DNA from: Sphaerochaetaceae bacterium
Lineage (GTDB): Bacteria; Spirochaetota; Spirochaetia; Sphaerochaetales; Sphaerochaetaceae
Direction: 5' to 3'
Assembly: GCA_024405015.1 (NCBI GenBank)
Contig: JAKSPE010000008.1
Coordinates: 34,064-98,063, forward strand
DNA length: 64,000 nt
Shown here in pieces: positions 41,745 to 50,649 of the stretch; within the stretch, counting starts at the first letter, position 1; each line of letters opens with the position of its first letter. Under the pieces are notes generated by a model that saw only the letters and a program-made list of their open reading frames with translations, did not search any database and had not been told where the DNA came from. The position numbers and the translations under genes are program-made.

Positions 41745-42989
41745 TTAGTTGAGTGTGTCGAGGAGAGCCTGGACTGCCTTGTAACCAGCAGCACATGCCT
41801 CTTCTGGAGTCATCTCACCCATCATGCACTTTGCATATGGAACTGACCATGCATCGAAAACGTCAAGGAGAACGCTTGTGAGAGCAACTGGGTACTCTGC
41901 CTTAGCGATCTGAGCACGGAACATGTCATACTCTGGAACGTTGTATGGTGGATAGTCGTAAGCTCTGGAATCTGATGGGAGACCACGGCAGATCTGACCC
42001 TGTGTCTCTGGCTGGAGAGCCCATTCGATGAATGCCTTAGCACCCTCTGGGTTCTTTGCGCCGCTGCCCATTGACCACATGTAACCGCCCATTGCAGAAC
42101 CGTTTACACCAGTAGGTCCGATTGGCATCTCAGCGAAAGCACAGTCTTCTCTGTTAGCGAACTTTGGAAGAACAGAAGCGATCTGGGATGGTGTCCACCA
42201 CAGCATGAGGACCTGGCCCTGAGCGAACCATGATCTTGCTGTTGAGTTGTCGAGGTTACCATCGTGTGGCATGCAAGCGTACATTTCCTGTGCCCAGTGC
42301 ATGTAGTCGATAGCCTCAGCTGTGTTCAGGTTACAGACATACTTTCCGTTAGCATCGATGGAGTAGACAGGTGTGCCCCAGCAGAGCATGAATCCACCAA
42401 GGTCGTAGATGCAGAATGTGTTTCTGTTAAGTCCACCAGCCATTGCGTAGTAACCCTTCTCGAAACCAGCCTTAGCGATTGCGAGAACGTCATCAGTTGT
42501 CTTTGGATCCTCGAAACCGAGCTCGTGGATGAGCTTTGTGTTGTAAGCGAGAATTCTGCAGTCTGGATCGAATGGGATACCATAGTAGTGACCATTGAAG
42601 ATAGATGCATCAACAGCCTTCTTGGAATAGTACTCCATGTCGAGCTTTGCAACGACATCGTCGATTGGAGCAACAACGCCACCAGCTACGAATGCTGGGA
42701 GTGAGGAGTGGTTGACCATGATGACATCGTAGTCATCGCCTGTCTCGTGTGACAGGAATGTCTGGTTGTCGAGGTTATCATACTCGATGCAATCGAACTC
42801 GAGGTCGTACTGAGGGAATGCAGCCTCAAACTTTGCCTCAATGTCGTTTGGTGCGAGCTTCTGGTCCATGGTTGATGTCCAAACCATGACACGGACAGTC
42901 TTTGTAGCAGCTGTCTCAGAAGCGGCCTGAGCAAACAGCATGGAACTTGCCATAACGAGAACAAGAAGTGCCAATACTACTTTTTTCAT
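41745..42989 (-). CDS. Sugar ABC transporter substrate-binding protein (MalE-like)
   Basis: A 414-residue periplasmic or lipid-anchored binding protein of the solute-binding family 1. Signal peptide MKKVVLALLVLVMASSMLFAQA. Mature part features TVRVMVWTSTMDQKLAPNDIEAKFEAAFPQ early and GAKNPEGAKAFIEWALQPETQGQ near the end, as usual. First gene of the sugar operon with its own promoter and palindromic operator. The sugar is not identifiable; the kinases and aldolase suggest a ketohexose or a sugar converted to one. Confidence 0.93.
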   Translation of the reverse strand: MKKVVLALLVLVMASSMLFAQAASETAATKTVRVMVWTSTMDQKLAPNDIEAKFEAAFPQYDLEFDCIEYDNLDNQTFLSHETGDDYDVIMVNHSSLPAFVAGGVVAPIDDVVAKLDMEYYSKKAVDASIFNGHYYGIPFDPDCRILAYNTKLIHELGFEDPKTTDDVLAIAKAGFEKGYYAMAGGLNRNTFCIYDLGGFMLCWGTPVYSIDANGKYVCNLNTAEAIDYMHWAQEMYACMPHDGNLDNSTARSWFAQGQVLMLWWTPSQIASVLPKFANREDCAFAEMPIGPTGVNGSAMGGYMWSMGSGAKNPEGAKAFIEWALQPETQGQICRGLPSDSRAYDYPPYNVPEYDMFRAQIAKAEYPVALTSVLLDVFDAWSVPYAKCMMGEMTPEEACAAGYKAVQALLDTLN

Positions 42990-43015
42990 AATTTTCCTTC
43001 CTTTTTAAGAAATTC

Positions 43016-43031
43016 GGTTACAAATGTAACC
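43016..43031. promoter_or_regulatory. Palindromic operator GGTTACAAATGTAACC
   Basis: Perfect 7-bp arms GGTTACA/TGTAACC with a 2-bp centre, located just after the -10 of the sugar operon, on the expected transcription start. Likely site of the SorC regulator encoded in the same operon (inference). Confidence 0.6.
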
Positions 43032-43037
43032 AAAATT

Positions 43038-43066
43038 ATTCTAAATCCGCTTTTGCCAATAGTCAA
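43038..43066 (-). promoter_or_regulatory. Promoter of the sugar ABC/kinase operon
   Basis: Minus strand: -35 TTGACT (43066-43061), a 17-bp spacer, -10 TAGAAT (43043-43038). Start near 43031, inside the palindrome. Confidence 0.68.
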
Positions 43067-43080
43067 GAAAAACTTATACA

Positions 43081-43117
43081 TAAAAAAAGCGACACGAGTC
43101 CAAAAGACCCATGTCGC
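43081..43117 (-). terminator. Intrinsic terminator of the nucleoside phosphorylase gene
   Basis: GCGACA (43089-43094) and TGTCGC (43112-43117) frame a further GTC/GAC pairing; TTTTTTT follows on the minus strand. It ends transcription of the gene at 43144. Confidence 0.85.
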
Positions 43118-43143
43118 ATGGAAGAATACTCGTTTTCCCAGAA

Positions 43144-43968
43144 TCAGAAAGTTCTGATGATGGATCGGATAAGCGCTGAGAACTGTCCCCTCACCCGATT
43201 TCCGGTCTCAATGACCTCCTCTTCGTTGAGCGTCTGTGAAAGGATACCGGCTGCCATGTTCGTCATGCAGCTGATTCCCACGGTGCGGATGCCGCAATGG
43301 GCAGCTGCGATGACCTCAGGAACCGTAGACATGCCTACCGCATCGGCACCAAGGATGGCCGCCGCTCGGACTTCAGCCGGCGTTTCAAAGTTCGGACCGG
43401 CGAAAAACATGTAGACACCTTCCTTGAGAGGGATTCCCAGGCTCTTAGCCTGCTCTCTTGCAATTTGTGCAAGCTCTGGGTCATAGGCTTTGGACATATC
43501 AAAGAAGCGCAGTCCAAGAGAGCTTTCGTTCTTTCCTCTAAGAGGACAATCCGGAATGAGCTTGATGTGGTCGGTAATCAGCATGAGGTTCCCAGGCTCC
43601 CAGGCGCGATTCACACAACCGGCTGCATTGGTGACAATGAGGCGCTGCACACCAAGAAGCTTCATGACCTGAACCGGGAAGGCAATGATATCCATGCTGT
43701 ATCCTTCATAGTAATGGAAACGTCCCTGCAGACACATGACGGTCTTTCCCTCAAGCTCGCCGATGACAAGACGTCCGGCATGACCTGGTGCTGTGGATAC
43801 CGGAAAGAACGGAATGTCCTTGTAAGGGATGAAAACAGGATCTGCAATATCCTCTGCCATGGCACCAAGGCCAGAGCCAAGTATAAGTCCTGCATAGATT
43901 TGTCTATCCCCTATCTGCTTTTCAATATAGGCCTTTGCCTGATTGAGTCTGTTCATCAGATCGTCCAT
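43144..43968 (-). CDS. punA: Purine nucleoside phosphorylase (PunA type)
   Basis: Phosphorolysis of inosine and guanosine in purine salvage, 274 residues, the length of trimeric PNPs. Visible motifs: LILGSGLG (phosphate), PVSTAPGHAGRLVIGEL, LQGRFHYYEGYS, VTNAAGCVN, FAGPNFETPAEVRAA with the substrate Glu, and VGMSTVPEVIAAAHCGI. Ribosome-binding site GGAGG. It lies downstream of yaiI by 14 nt on the same strand. Confidence 0.95.
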   Translation of the reverse strand: MDDLMNRLNQAKAYIEKQIGDRQIYAGLILGSGLGAMAEDIADPVFIPYKDIPFFPVSTAPGHAGRLVIGELEGKTVMCLQGRFHYYEGYSMDIIAFPVQVMKLLGVQRLIVTNAAGCVNRAWEPGNLMLITDHIKLIPDCPLRGKNESSLGLRFFDMSKAYDPELAQIAREQAKSLGIPLKEGVYMFFAGPNFETPAEVRAAAILGADAVGMSTVPEVIAAAHCGIRTVGISCMTNMAAGILSQTLNEEEVIETGNRVRGQFSALIRSIIRTF

Positions 43969-43982
43969 TTTTCATGCCTCCT

Positions 43983-44531
43983 TCAAGCCTTAAGCATTCT
44001 GGTTATCACCGTATCAAAATTGTCGGAAAATGCCTTTTGGTTACGACCATCCATCTTGCTCTGCTGCTGAACGAACACACCCCAAGAGCGAAGCTCCTGG
44101 TTCACAAGTCGGTCCGAAAGGCGTGTTCGGATATCCGCATCGGTATACTCGGAGCCTCGGTCATCGATCACCGTGCAGCCTTTCTCAAGAAGTCTTGCGG
44201 CAAGCGGAATGTCGTGGGTGATGCAAAGCGATGGGCTTTGTGCCGTCTCTACAATATAATCATCAGCACTGTTGGCCCCCGTTTTGACCACGACCATCGA
44301 AACCTTTGATTTTGTGGCGCGAATGGCAGTCTCATCGGTTGTCCCCTGCTCCCTTAGGGCCTGTCTCTGACGAAAGGTGTCATCGGCAATGAACTGCTTC
44401 ACATCAGGAAGCTCTCTGTCAGCGACGAAGCGACAGGTTGCACCGATTCTTGCAGCTGCCTTGAGAATGATCTGTCTGAGGTTCTTTGGAACGGAGTCTG
44501 CATCGACCCAAATATCAAAATACATAGCCAT
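43983..44531 (-). CDS. YaiI/YqxD family protein (DUF188)
   Basis: A 182-residue protein of the conserved DUF188 family with the PIN-like start FDIWVDADSVPKNLRQIILKAA, the central GANSADDYIVE and TRKSKV-type strand, and the C-terminal GSEYTDADIRTRLSDR. Biochemical function is not established; the fold is related to nucleases. Operonic with punA. Confidence 0.9.
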   Translation of the reverse strand: MAMYFDIWVDADSVPKNLRQIILKAAARIGATCRFVADRELPDVKQFIADDTFRQRQALREQGTTDETAIRATKSKVSMVVVKTGANSADDYIVETAQSPSLCITHDIPLAARLLEKGCTVIDDRGSEYTDADIRTRLSDRLVNQELRSWGVFVQQQSKMDGRNQKAFSDNFDTVITRMLKA

Positions 44532-44619
44532 ATTCTAGGACAAAACAGCACTTACAGCAACATCATGATATTGAACAATTCTTTTCTTATATTTATATTT
44601 GTAGCGACTAATATTTCAG

Positions 44620-44648
44620 TTAGAACGTTAGAAAATGACACATATACT
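44620..44648 (+). promoter_or_regulatory. Promoter of the PPi-PFK gene
   Basis: -35 TTAGAA (44620-44625), a 17-bp spacer, -10 TATACT (44643-44648). The start codon is 17 nt after the -10, with AGGAGG between them. Confidence 0.5.
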
Positions 44649-44664
44649 TTATTAGGAGGACGTA

Positions 44665-46323
44665 ATGAAAATCTCCGCTCTTCAGCAGGCAAGATATTCC
44701 TACAATCCAAAGCTCCCTCTGATCCTCAGAGAGAACATCAAAGAGATCAGACCTGTCATGGGTCAGGCAACTGAGTCAGCAACTGACCAAGAGGCCCTCA
44801 AGCAGCTCTTCCCTAACACCTATGGCCTTCCAAAGGTAAGTTTCGAGAAAGGCACAAACGAGAACATCGGAAAGAAGATGAACGTTGGAGTCATCCTTTC
44901 AGGTGGTCAGGCTCCTGGCGGACACAACGTCATCTGCGGACTCTATGATGCACTCAAGAACGCCAACCCAGAGAACACACTCTATGGTTTCAAGGGTGGT
45001 CCAAGCGGAATCCTTGAGGACAAGTACACAATCATGACCGATGACTTCATCAACGAGTACAGAAACACAGGTGGATTCGACATCATCGGTTCCGGTAGAA
45101 CAAAGCTCGAGACAAGAGAGCAGTTCGAAGTCTGCACACAGGTCTGTCACAAGCACGACATCAATGCCATCGTCATCATCGGTGGTGATGACTCCAATAC
45201 AAACGCTGCAGTTCTCGCTGAGTACTTCAGAGCACAGGGTGAGAACATCTGCGTCGTCGGTTGCCCGAAGACAATCGATGGCGACCTCAAGAACGAGAGC
45301 ATCGAGGCAAGCTTCGGTTTCGATACAGCATGTAAGACATTCGCAGAGCTTATCGGAAACATCGAGCGTGATGCAAACTCCGCAAAGAAGTACTGGCACT
45401 TCGTCAGACTCATGGGAAGAAGCGCAAGCCACATCGCCCTTGAGTGTGCCCTCCAGACACAGCCAAACATCTGCCTCATCGGAGAGGAAGTCGAAGCAAA
45501 GAACCAGAGCATTGAAGAGATCACAAACTACATCGCAAACGTAATCGCAAAGCGTGCAGCAAACGGTGACAACTTCGGTGTATGTCTTGTCCCAGAAGGA
45601 CTTATCGAGTTCGTCCCTTCCCTCAAGATTCTCATCAGAGAGATCAATGACCTGCTTGCAAAGACAGAGGCTGAGTTCAACGCAATCGAGTCTGTCAACG
45701 ACAAGATCGCATTCGTCTCCGCTAAGCTTTCCGCACAGTCCGCTCAGGTCTTCGCAAGCCTTCCTGCAGAGATTAAGGGACAGCTTCTTGCAGACCGTGA
45801 CCCACACGGAAACGTCCAGGTCTCCAAGATTGAGACAGAGAAGCTTCTGATCCAGACCGTCACAAAGAGACTCAAGGAAATGAAGGCTGAAGGAACATAC
45901 ACAGGCAAGTTCAGTGCACTGAACCACTTCTTCGGTTACGAGGGACGCTGTGCATTCCCTTCCAACTTCGATTCTGACTATTGCTATAGCCTTGGTTACA
46001 ACGCAGCACTCCTTCTGAGCGCAAACCTCACAGGTTATCTCTCATCCGTCACACAGCTTTCCAAGCCAGCTGATCAGTGGCAGGCAGGTGGTATCCCTAT
46101 CACAATGATGATGAACCTCGAGCAGCGCCATGGTGAGATGAAGCCGGTTATCAAGAAGGCTCTTGTCGAGCTGGATGGCGAGCCATTCAAGTATTTCGAG
46201 AAGAACAGAGAGACATGGGCTGTTGAGACAGCATTCACCTTCCCTGGTGCTATCCAGTACTATGGACCAAGTGAAGTCTGCGACCAGAGCACAATCACTC
46301 TCAAGCTCGAACACCAGAACTGA
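44665..46323 (+). CDS. pfp: Pyrophosphate-fructose 6-phosphate 1-phosphotransferase
   Basis: Glycolytic enzyme that phosphorylates fructose 6-phosphate with pyrophosphate, reversibly. 552 residues, the long PFP type found in spirochaetes and plants. GGDDS at 173-177 (Asp in place of the Gly of ATP-dependent PFK) and PKTIDGDL at 201-208 (Lys202, catalytic Asp205) mark PPi dependence. [11 protein letters not shown] binds the phosphate donor; [11 protein letters not shown] contacts fructose 6-phosphate. An ideal AGGAGG ribosome-binding site and a codon choice with few rare codons suggest high expression. Confidence 0.96.
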   Translation: MKISALQQARYSYNPKLPLILRENIKEIRPVMGQATESATDQEALKQLFPNTYGLPKVSFEKGTNENIGKKMNVGVILSGGQAPGGHNVICGLYDALKNANPENTLYGFKGGPSGILEDKYTIMTDDFINEYRNTGGFDIIGSGRTKLETREQFEVCTQVCHKHDINAIVIIGGDDSNTNAAVLAEYFRAQGENICVVGCPKTIDGDLKNESIEASFGFDTACKTFAELIGNIERDANSAKKYWHFVRLMGRSASHIALECALQTQPNICLIGEEVEAKNQSIEEITNYIANVIAKRAANGDNFGVCLVPEGLIEFVPSLKILIREINDLLAKTEAEFNAIESVNDKIAFVSAKLSAQSAQVFASLPAEIKGQLLADRDPHGNVQVSKIETEKLLIQTVTKRLKEMKAEGTYTGKFSALNHFFGYEGRCAFPSNFDSDYCYSLGYNAALLLSANLTGYLSSVTQLSKPADQWQAGGIPITMMMNLEQRHGEMKPVIKKALVELDGEPFKYFEKNRETWAVETAFTFPGAIQYYGPSEVCDQSTITLKLEHQN

Positions 46324-46348
46324 TTTCAGTTACACAAATGCTTACAAC

Positions 46349-46380
46349 AAGGGGAATTGCCTAGGCAGTTCCCCTTTTTT
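46349..46380 (+). terminator. Intrinsic terminator of pfp
   Basis: AAGGGGAATTGCC / GGCAGTTCCCCTT (one G-T pair), followed by TTTT. Confidence 0.9.
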
Positions 46381-47468
46381 GTGCCCTATGAAAATCTTAT
46401 ATAAATGCCGCATTTTTTCATTTATTGTAAAATTCATCGAAAAATCGGACGAAAATGAAGCAAAAAAACACGCAATTTGTCTTTCATTCGCGAACAGTAT
46501 GCAACCCTTTCACTGGCATGAATCGCATTCGTTTCAAGAAGGAACTGTCTCCTACAACAAGCAAGATCATCATAAGAAAAGAACATAATCAGCTCGTTTC
46601 CTCATGACCAAAACAACGTTGCAAGACAACACAAAAACGCTGTCGTAGCGTCCTATTTCCTGGATCATTTCAAAAGATGGTTACCAAGTGCAAAGACCGC
46701 ATAATACACTCGTTTTCAGATATCCAAATACAAAAATCGCAGTACCGAAGCCATGGCGAAACAGGTTGAATTTCATCGAAAATCAAGCAAGCCTTTGCAA
46801 GTGTTTTGACAAAAATATTCTGTTATCAAGCCAAATGGTCTCCACGTCCAAATTCGGCATCAACGTTGCCTAAATTATGCCATTTCAATATTGTAGGCGG
46901 TTTGTTTTCCCATCTCGGATTATTTTTCATACCCTTTTCGACCCAAAATTCTCACTACCGAATACGAATGAACCTATTTTCCCAAATTCCTCTCATGATT
47001 CATCAGACTCTTCGTAGGCAAATTCTCAGCCAGAAAAAGCATTAGCAAAATCATGGTGGGAAAACAGATTTTTCGTATGTATTGCTAGACCAAAAATATT
47101 GTCAAATCCAATGCCTACTCAATCTGTAGTAAGCGACCCATAAACGCTTGAAGATCTCGTTTCCAAGAGCTGCTTTCCGCTGTCAAAATCCCCTGCCCTT
47201 TTGGAGCTTGTAACAACAAGAGTTTTCGCTTTGGATGGAGGTCAAAGATGGCTTTAAGCCTGTTTTCCATTATTTGTAGGAGTTTGTTCTCACAATCGAA
47301 GTGTCTTTGTTTTGCATACACAAATGTCCATCAGAACATCGCATTTTTCTCGGATTTTAATGGATTTCTGCATGTTTTCATCTTTTGCCATTCAAATCGC
47401 AGAAACTTGTTAAAGACAATAAAGTTGTCTCTATGTTATAATATTTTGCGATATTGGGAGACCACATC
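46381..47468. other. AT-rich intergenic region without convincing gene
   Basis: About 1.09 kb clearly more AT-rich than its surroundings. Only short open frames (60-90 codons) without ribosome-binding sites or family motifs are present; the best, on the minus strand at 47115-47321 (68 codons, basic, starting MYAKQRHFDC), has no recognised homology. A TATAAT at 47437-47442 with a weak AAGACA 18 bp upstream probably starts the LUD gene. Words such as AAAATATT and ATCGCA recur but no ordered repeat was found. Could be decayed DNA or a large regulatory region. Confidence 0.5.
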
Positions 47469-48146
47469 ATGGAAGCAAATCTTGAAAAGATCATTCATAT
47501 GCGCATAAAACGAACCATGGAGAATCTGAAGAAAAACGGAATCGATTCTGCATTCGTACCAACGGGAACTGAGGCCCTTGCCCTTCTGAAAACCATGCTT
47601 GTGGAAGGCGAAACACTCGGAGTCGGCGGTTCTGTGACTTTGGATCAGATCAAGGCATTTGATGTCATTCGAGATCCGAAGTACAAGTTCATTGACCGTT
47701 ATGAGAAAGGACTTGAGCCAGATGCATTCTACAAGAGAAAGCAGGAATGCGTCATGGCAGACACATTCATCACCAGCACAAATGCCATTACAGAGACAGG
47801 ACTTCTCTACAATGTTGATGGAACAGGAAACAGAGCTTGCGCCTTCGTCTTCGGTCCAAAGAGAGTCATCGTCATCGCAGGATACAACAAGATCGTCCCG
47901 ACCATTGAGGATGCAGTGGTAAGAGTAAAGACCATTGCAGCTCCAGCCAATGCAATCCGACTGGGCATGGACACCTACTGTGCCAAGCATGGCCACTGTG
48001 TCAACATGTCAATCGACAAGAACAATCTCATGTTCCCGGGAACAGGTGGATGCGATGCAAAGCTTTGCTCCAATGCCGTTGTCACAGGCAAGCAGGTCCC
48101 TGGAAGAATGGTAGTCATTATCGTCGGCGAAAGTCTCGGTTATTAA
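47469..48146 (+). CDS. LUD-domain protein (LutC/YkgG-like)
   Basis: A 225-residue protein of the lactate-utilisation/DUF162 superfamily. Typical features: MLVEGETLGVGGSVTLDQI, MADTFITSTNAITETGLLYNVDGTGNR and VIVIAGYNKIVPTIEDAV, which bind a phosphorylated or CoA-like ligand in relatives; the Cys-rich tail (TYCAKHGHC...GGCDAKLC) is common in single-domain anaerobe members. Exact reaction unknown. ATG 47469 follows GGGAG at 8 nt; a TTG five codons upstream is less likely. The c-di-GMP gene starts 12 nt after its stop. Confidence 0.85.
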   Translation: MEANLEKIIHMRIKRTMENLKKNGIDSAFVPTGTEALALLKTMLVEGETLGVGGSVTLDQIKAFDVIRDPKYKFIDRYEKGLEPDAFYKRKQECVMADTFITSTNAITETGLLYNVDGTGNRACAFVFGPKRVIVIAGYNKIVPTIEDAVVRVKTIAAPANAIRLGMDTYCAKHGHCVNMSIDKNNLMFPGTGGCDAKLCSNAVVTGKQVPGRMVVIIVGESLGY

Positions 48147-48158
48147 AGTCAGGAACAA

Positions 48159-50579
48159 ATGAACAAACATCTCAATCATAGAGTCTCCAACCTATTCAAG
48201 AACGAGGCACTTAACAGCATCAATCTGGAAACGGTCTTCAAGGATCGTGACCTTCTCATCGCACAGCATGTTGAGGTCCACAACAAAGTGGCATCCCTCG
48301 TCACGGCTATCATTGTCATTGTCACAAACCTCTACTGGGCAATCGTCCGAGGCCTGGGAAATGACACCACTGGACTCAAATCCATCTATGGAATCCTCGG
48401 ACTTGGCATTTCCGCCCTCTTTTCCGTGCTTGTCATCATAGCCATTCGAAAGACAAGGGGTGTTCAGCTTTCCAAACTCTTTGACTGGGCATTGAGAGGA
48501 TTCAAATCTGGTGTGATTCTGGGAGTCTTCTTCCTATCATTGGCCAGAAGCTTTGCCGTTGCAAAATCTGGACAGATTTCCCCTTTCAATGGGATTCCGC
48601 TTTCAACATTCTTCTTGATGATATTGGTGTTTATCCCTTCGGTTCGGAAAAGGGATTCCCTGTTCTTTGGCATCTCCATGTTCGTGGCAGCGATCCTGCC
48701 GCAGTTCATCTGTCCGAAAGGTACCTACAACCTGAATGAGCAACTTGTTCTCAGAGTTGGAATTACCGTTGGATTCTTCAGTCTCAGAGGCATTACCATG
48801 CGAAGTGCTGAGATGATTGAGGACCTTGCCGACGCCTCCTATCTGGACTTCCAGACACGAGCCTTGAACCGAAAAGCACTTTCCGAATACCTTGCAAACC
48901 TCACGAACAAGAAGATGGATCGCCTTGGCATCATGATGTACGACATCGATGATTTCAAGAGCTACAACGATGAATACTCCCACTCTCAGGGCGACATCAT
49001 CCTGAGCCGTGTCTGCGAAGCCGTCTCGGATGTCCTGGAGCAGGAAAACGCTTTGATTTTCCGCTATGGAAGTGGCGAATTCGTTGCTATCATTGAAGAT
49101 ATCTCCGATGAGAATCTGATCAAATCCGCGCTCAAAGTCAGAGATGCCGTCCAGAATCTCAGACTCGAGCGTAAGGATGACACCTGGAGAGACTATATTA
49201 CCGTCACCATCGGCTGTACCAGCGCAAGCAAGAACGACTGCATGGAAAAGGACATTCTCGGCGAGGTTGACACCCAACTTTATATCGGAAAACGCGGAAC
49301 AAAGAACTGCGTCGTCTTCAAGGGAAGAATTTTCATTGCCGAAGGTGAGATTTCAGAAGACCAGGAGCCAACCCAGTACACAGAACGCGTTTCCCAGGCC
49401 ATTACTGAGGCTATGAAGAACAACGAGATCGTCGCCTACTACCAGCCATTGTTTGATACCATGACACACAACCTGGTCGGTGCGGAAGCACTCGCCAGAT
49501 GGGTCAAGAGTGACGGAACCGTGATTCTTCCAGGCGAGTTCATTCCAGAGCTGGAGAAGAACAACTCCATCCTTGCCTTGGACTGGTACATGTACAAGCA
49601 GGTCTGCATGCTTCTCAAAAAGCAGAAGGAAATGGGCATCAAGCAAGTCCGCATCTCCGTAAACTTCTCAAGAATGCATGCCTTGTATGAGAGAAGCATT
49701 GAAAAGCGCCTCTGTGAGATTGCAGATACCTATGGTGTTCCACATCATCTCATTGAGATTGAGATCACAGAATCTGCCTACATTCGCCTACCGAACATCA
49801 TTGAGCCGTTCATCAAGGCCATCCGTGCAGAAGGCTTTGCCGTTGCTGTCGATGACTTCGGAAGCGGCGCCTCCTCACTGGGATTCGTCAAGAGCGTCGA
49901 TGTCGATACCCTCAAGATCGACAAGTCCCTCATCAGCTCCAACTGCGAGGACGAAAAGGAACGTGTCCTTCTGGAATCTGTTGTGTATCTTGCACACAGA
50001 CTTCAGCTGGTCTCCGTAGCAGAAGGTGTTGAGACCGAAGAACAGCTTGGCCTTCTCAAGACCCTTGGCTGCACCATGGTTCAGGGTTACATCTTCGCAA
50101 AGCCAATGCCAGAGGAAGCCTATCTTGAGACATGTAGGCTCAAGGTGACCGATGACGCACCGGTTGTGGACAACTACGTCACAAAGATGCAGTCATCCTC
50201 AATCCAGATGCTGTTGGATACTGTTTTCAAGAGATATCCGATTGCTATCATGTCAAACGTCACAAGAAACAGTTTCTACTCCATGACCTATGAAAGCTTC
50301 ACCGACCATGAATATTCACAGGCAGGAAAGCTGACAGACCTTTTGGATGAGCTTTGCAGCACCATGCATCCGGATGACATCGAAGGCTTCCGCGAGCTGT
50401 TCTCGTTGGAGAACCAGACAAAGGCCTTTGAAAGTGGTGAAGAAAAGCTTACCTACGTCACAAGACTGATCGATAACAACGGACAATCTTACAAGAAGGT
50501 TGAAACCAACAACTACTTTGTGAAGGAAACGGGCAATGATGATATCATCGTCATTACACTCTGCTCCAAACCAGAGTAA
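48159..50579 (+). CDS. c-di-GMP phosphodiesterase: membrane region, degenerate GGDEF, EAL, PAS-like tail
   Basis: An 806-residue membrane protein. About six hydrophobic N-terminal segments (residues 40-205) are followed by a GGDEF domain whose signature is degenerate (GSGEF, 304-308), so it is probably inactive or only binds GTP. The EAL domain is complete: EAL at 443-445, VNFSR, EITES, DDFGSG, KIDKSL and the EGVET/QGYIFAKPM end, and so should hydrolyse c-di-GMP. Residues from about 690 form a PAS-like domain after the EAL, an unusual order. It probably opposes the cyclase at 20256-21398 (inference). Confidence 0.88.
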   Translation: MNKHLNHRVSNLFKNEALNSINLETVFKDRDLLIAQHVEVHNKVASLVTAIIVIVTNLYWAIVRGLGNDTTGLKSIYGILGLGISALFSVLVIIAIRKTRGVQLSKLFDWALRGFKSGVILGVFFLSLARSFAVAKSGQISPFNGIPLSTFFLMILVFIPSVRKRDSLFFGISMFVAAILPQFICPKGTYNLNEQLVLRVGITVGFFSLRGITMRSAEMIEDLADASYLDFQTRALNRKALSEYLANLTNKKMDRLGIMMYDIDDFKSYNDEYSHSQGDIILSRVCEAVSDVLEQENALIFRYGSGEFVAIIEDISDENLIKSALKVRDAVQNLRLERKDDTWRDYITVTIGCTSASKNDCMEKDILGEVDTQLYIGKRGTKNCVVFKGRIFIAEGEISEDQEPTQYTERVSQAITEAMKNNEIVAYYQPLFDTMTHNLVGAEALARWVKSDGTVILPGEFIPELEKNNSILALDWYMYKQVCMLLKKQKEMGIKQVRISVNFSRMHALYERSIEKRLCEIADTYGVPHHLIEIEITESAYIRLPNIIEPFIKAIRAEGFAVAVDDFGSGASSLGFVKSVDVDTLKIDKSLISSNCEDEKERVLLESVVYLAHRLQLVSVAEGVETEEQLGLLKTLGCTMVQGYIFAKPMPEEAYLETCRLKVTDDAPVVDNYVTKMQSSSIQMLLDTVFKRYPIAIMSNVTRNSFYSMTYESFTDHEYSQAGKLTDLLDELCSTMHPDDIEGFRELFSLENQTKAFESGEEKLTYVTRLIDNNGQSYKKVETNNYFVKETGNDDIIVITLCSKPE

Positions 50580-50604
50580 GCAATTCAATTAGTGAAAATG
50601 AATT

Positions 50605-50629
50605 AGAGGCTCCAAACGGAGCCTCTTTT
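50605..50629 (+). terminator. Intrinsic terminator of the EAL gene
   Basis: AGAGGCTCC (50605-50613), loop AAAC, GGAGCCTCT (50618-50626), then TTTT. Sits between convergent genes; the minus strand has no T-run. Confidence 0.85.
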
Positions 50630-50649
50630 CATAAGGATTCACATCCCAT

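Noticed and set aside
44899..45927. 342-codon minus-strand frame opposite PPi-PFK
   Set aside because: Antisense of a strongly biased coding sequence; Cys/Asp/Leu-rich with no motif.
46163..46588. 141-codon frame running out of the end of pfp
   Set aside because: It is a shifted reading of the pfp 3' end plus its terminator, without a ribosome-binding site.
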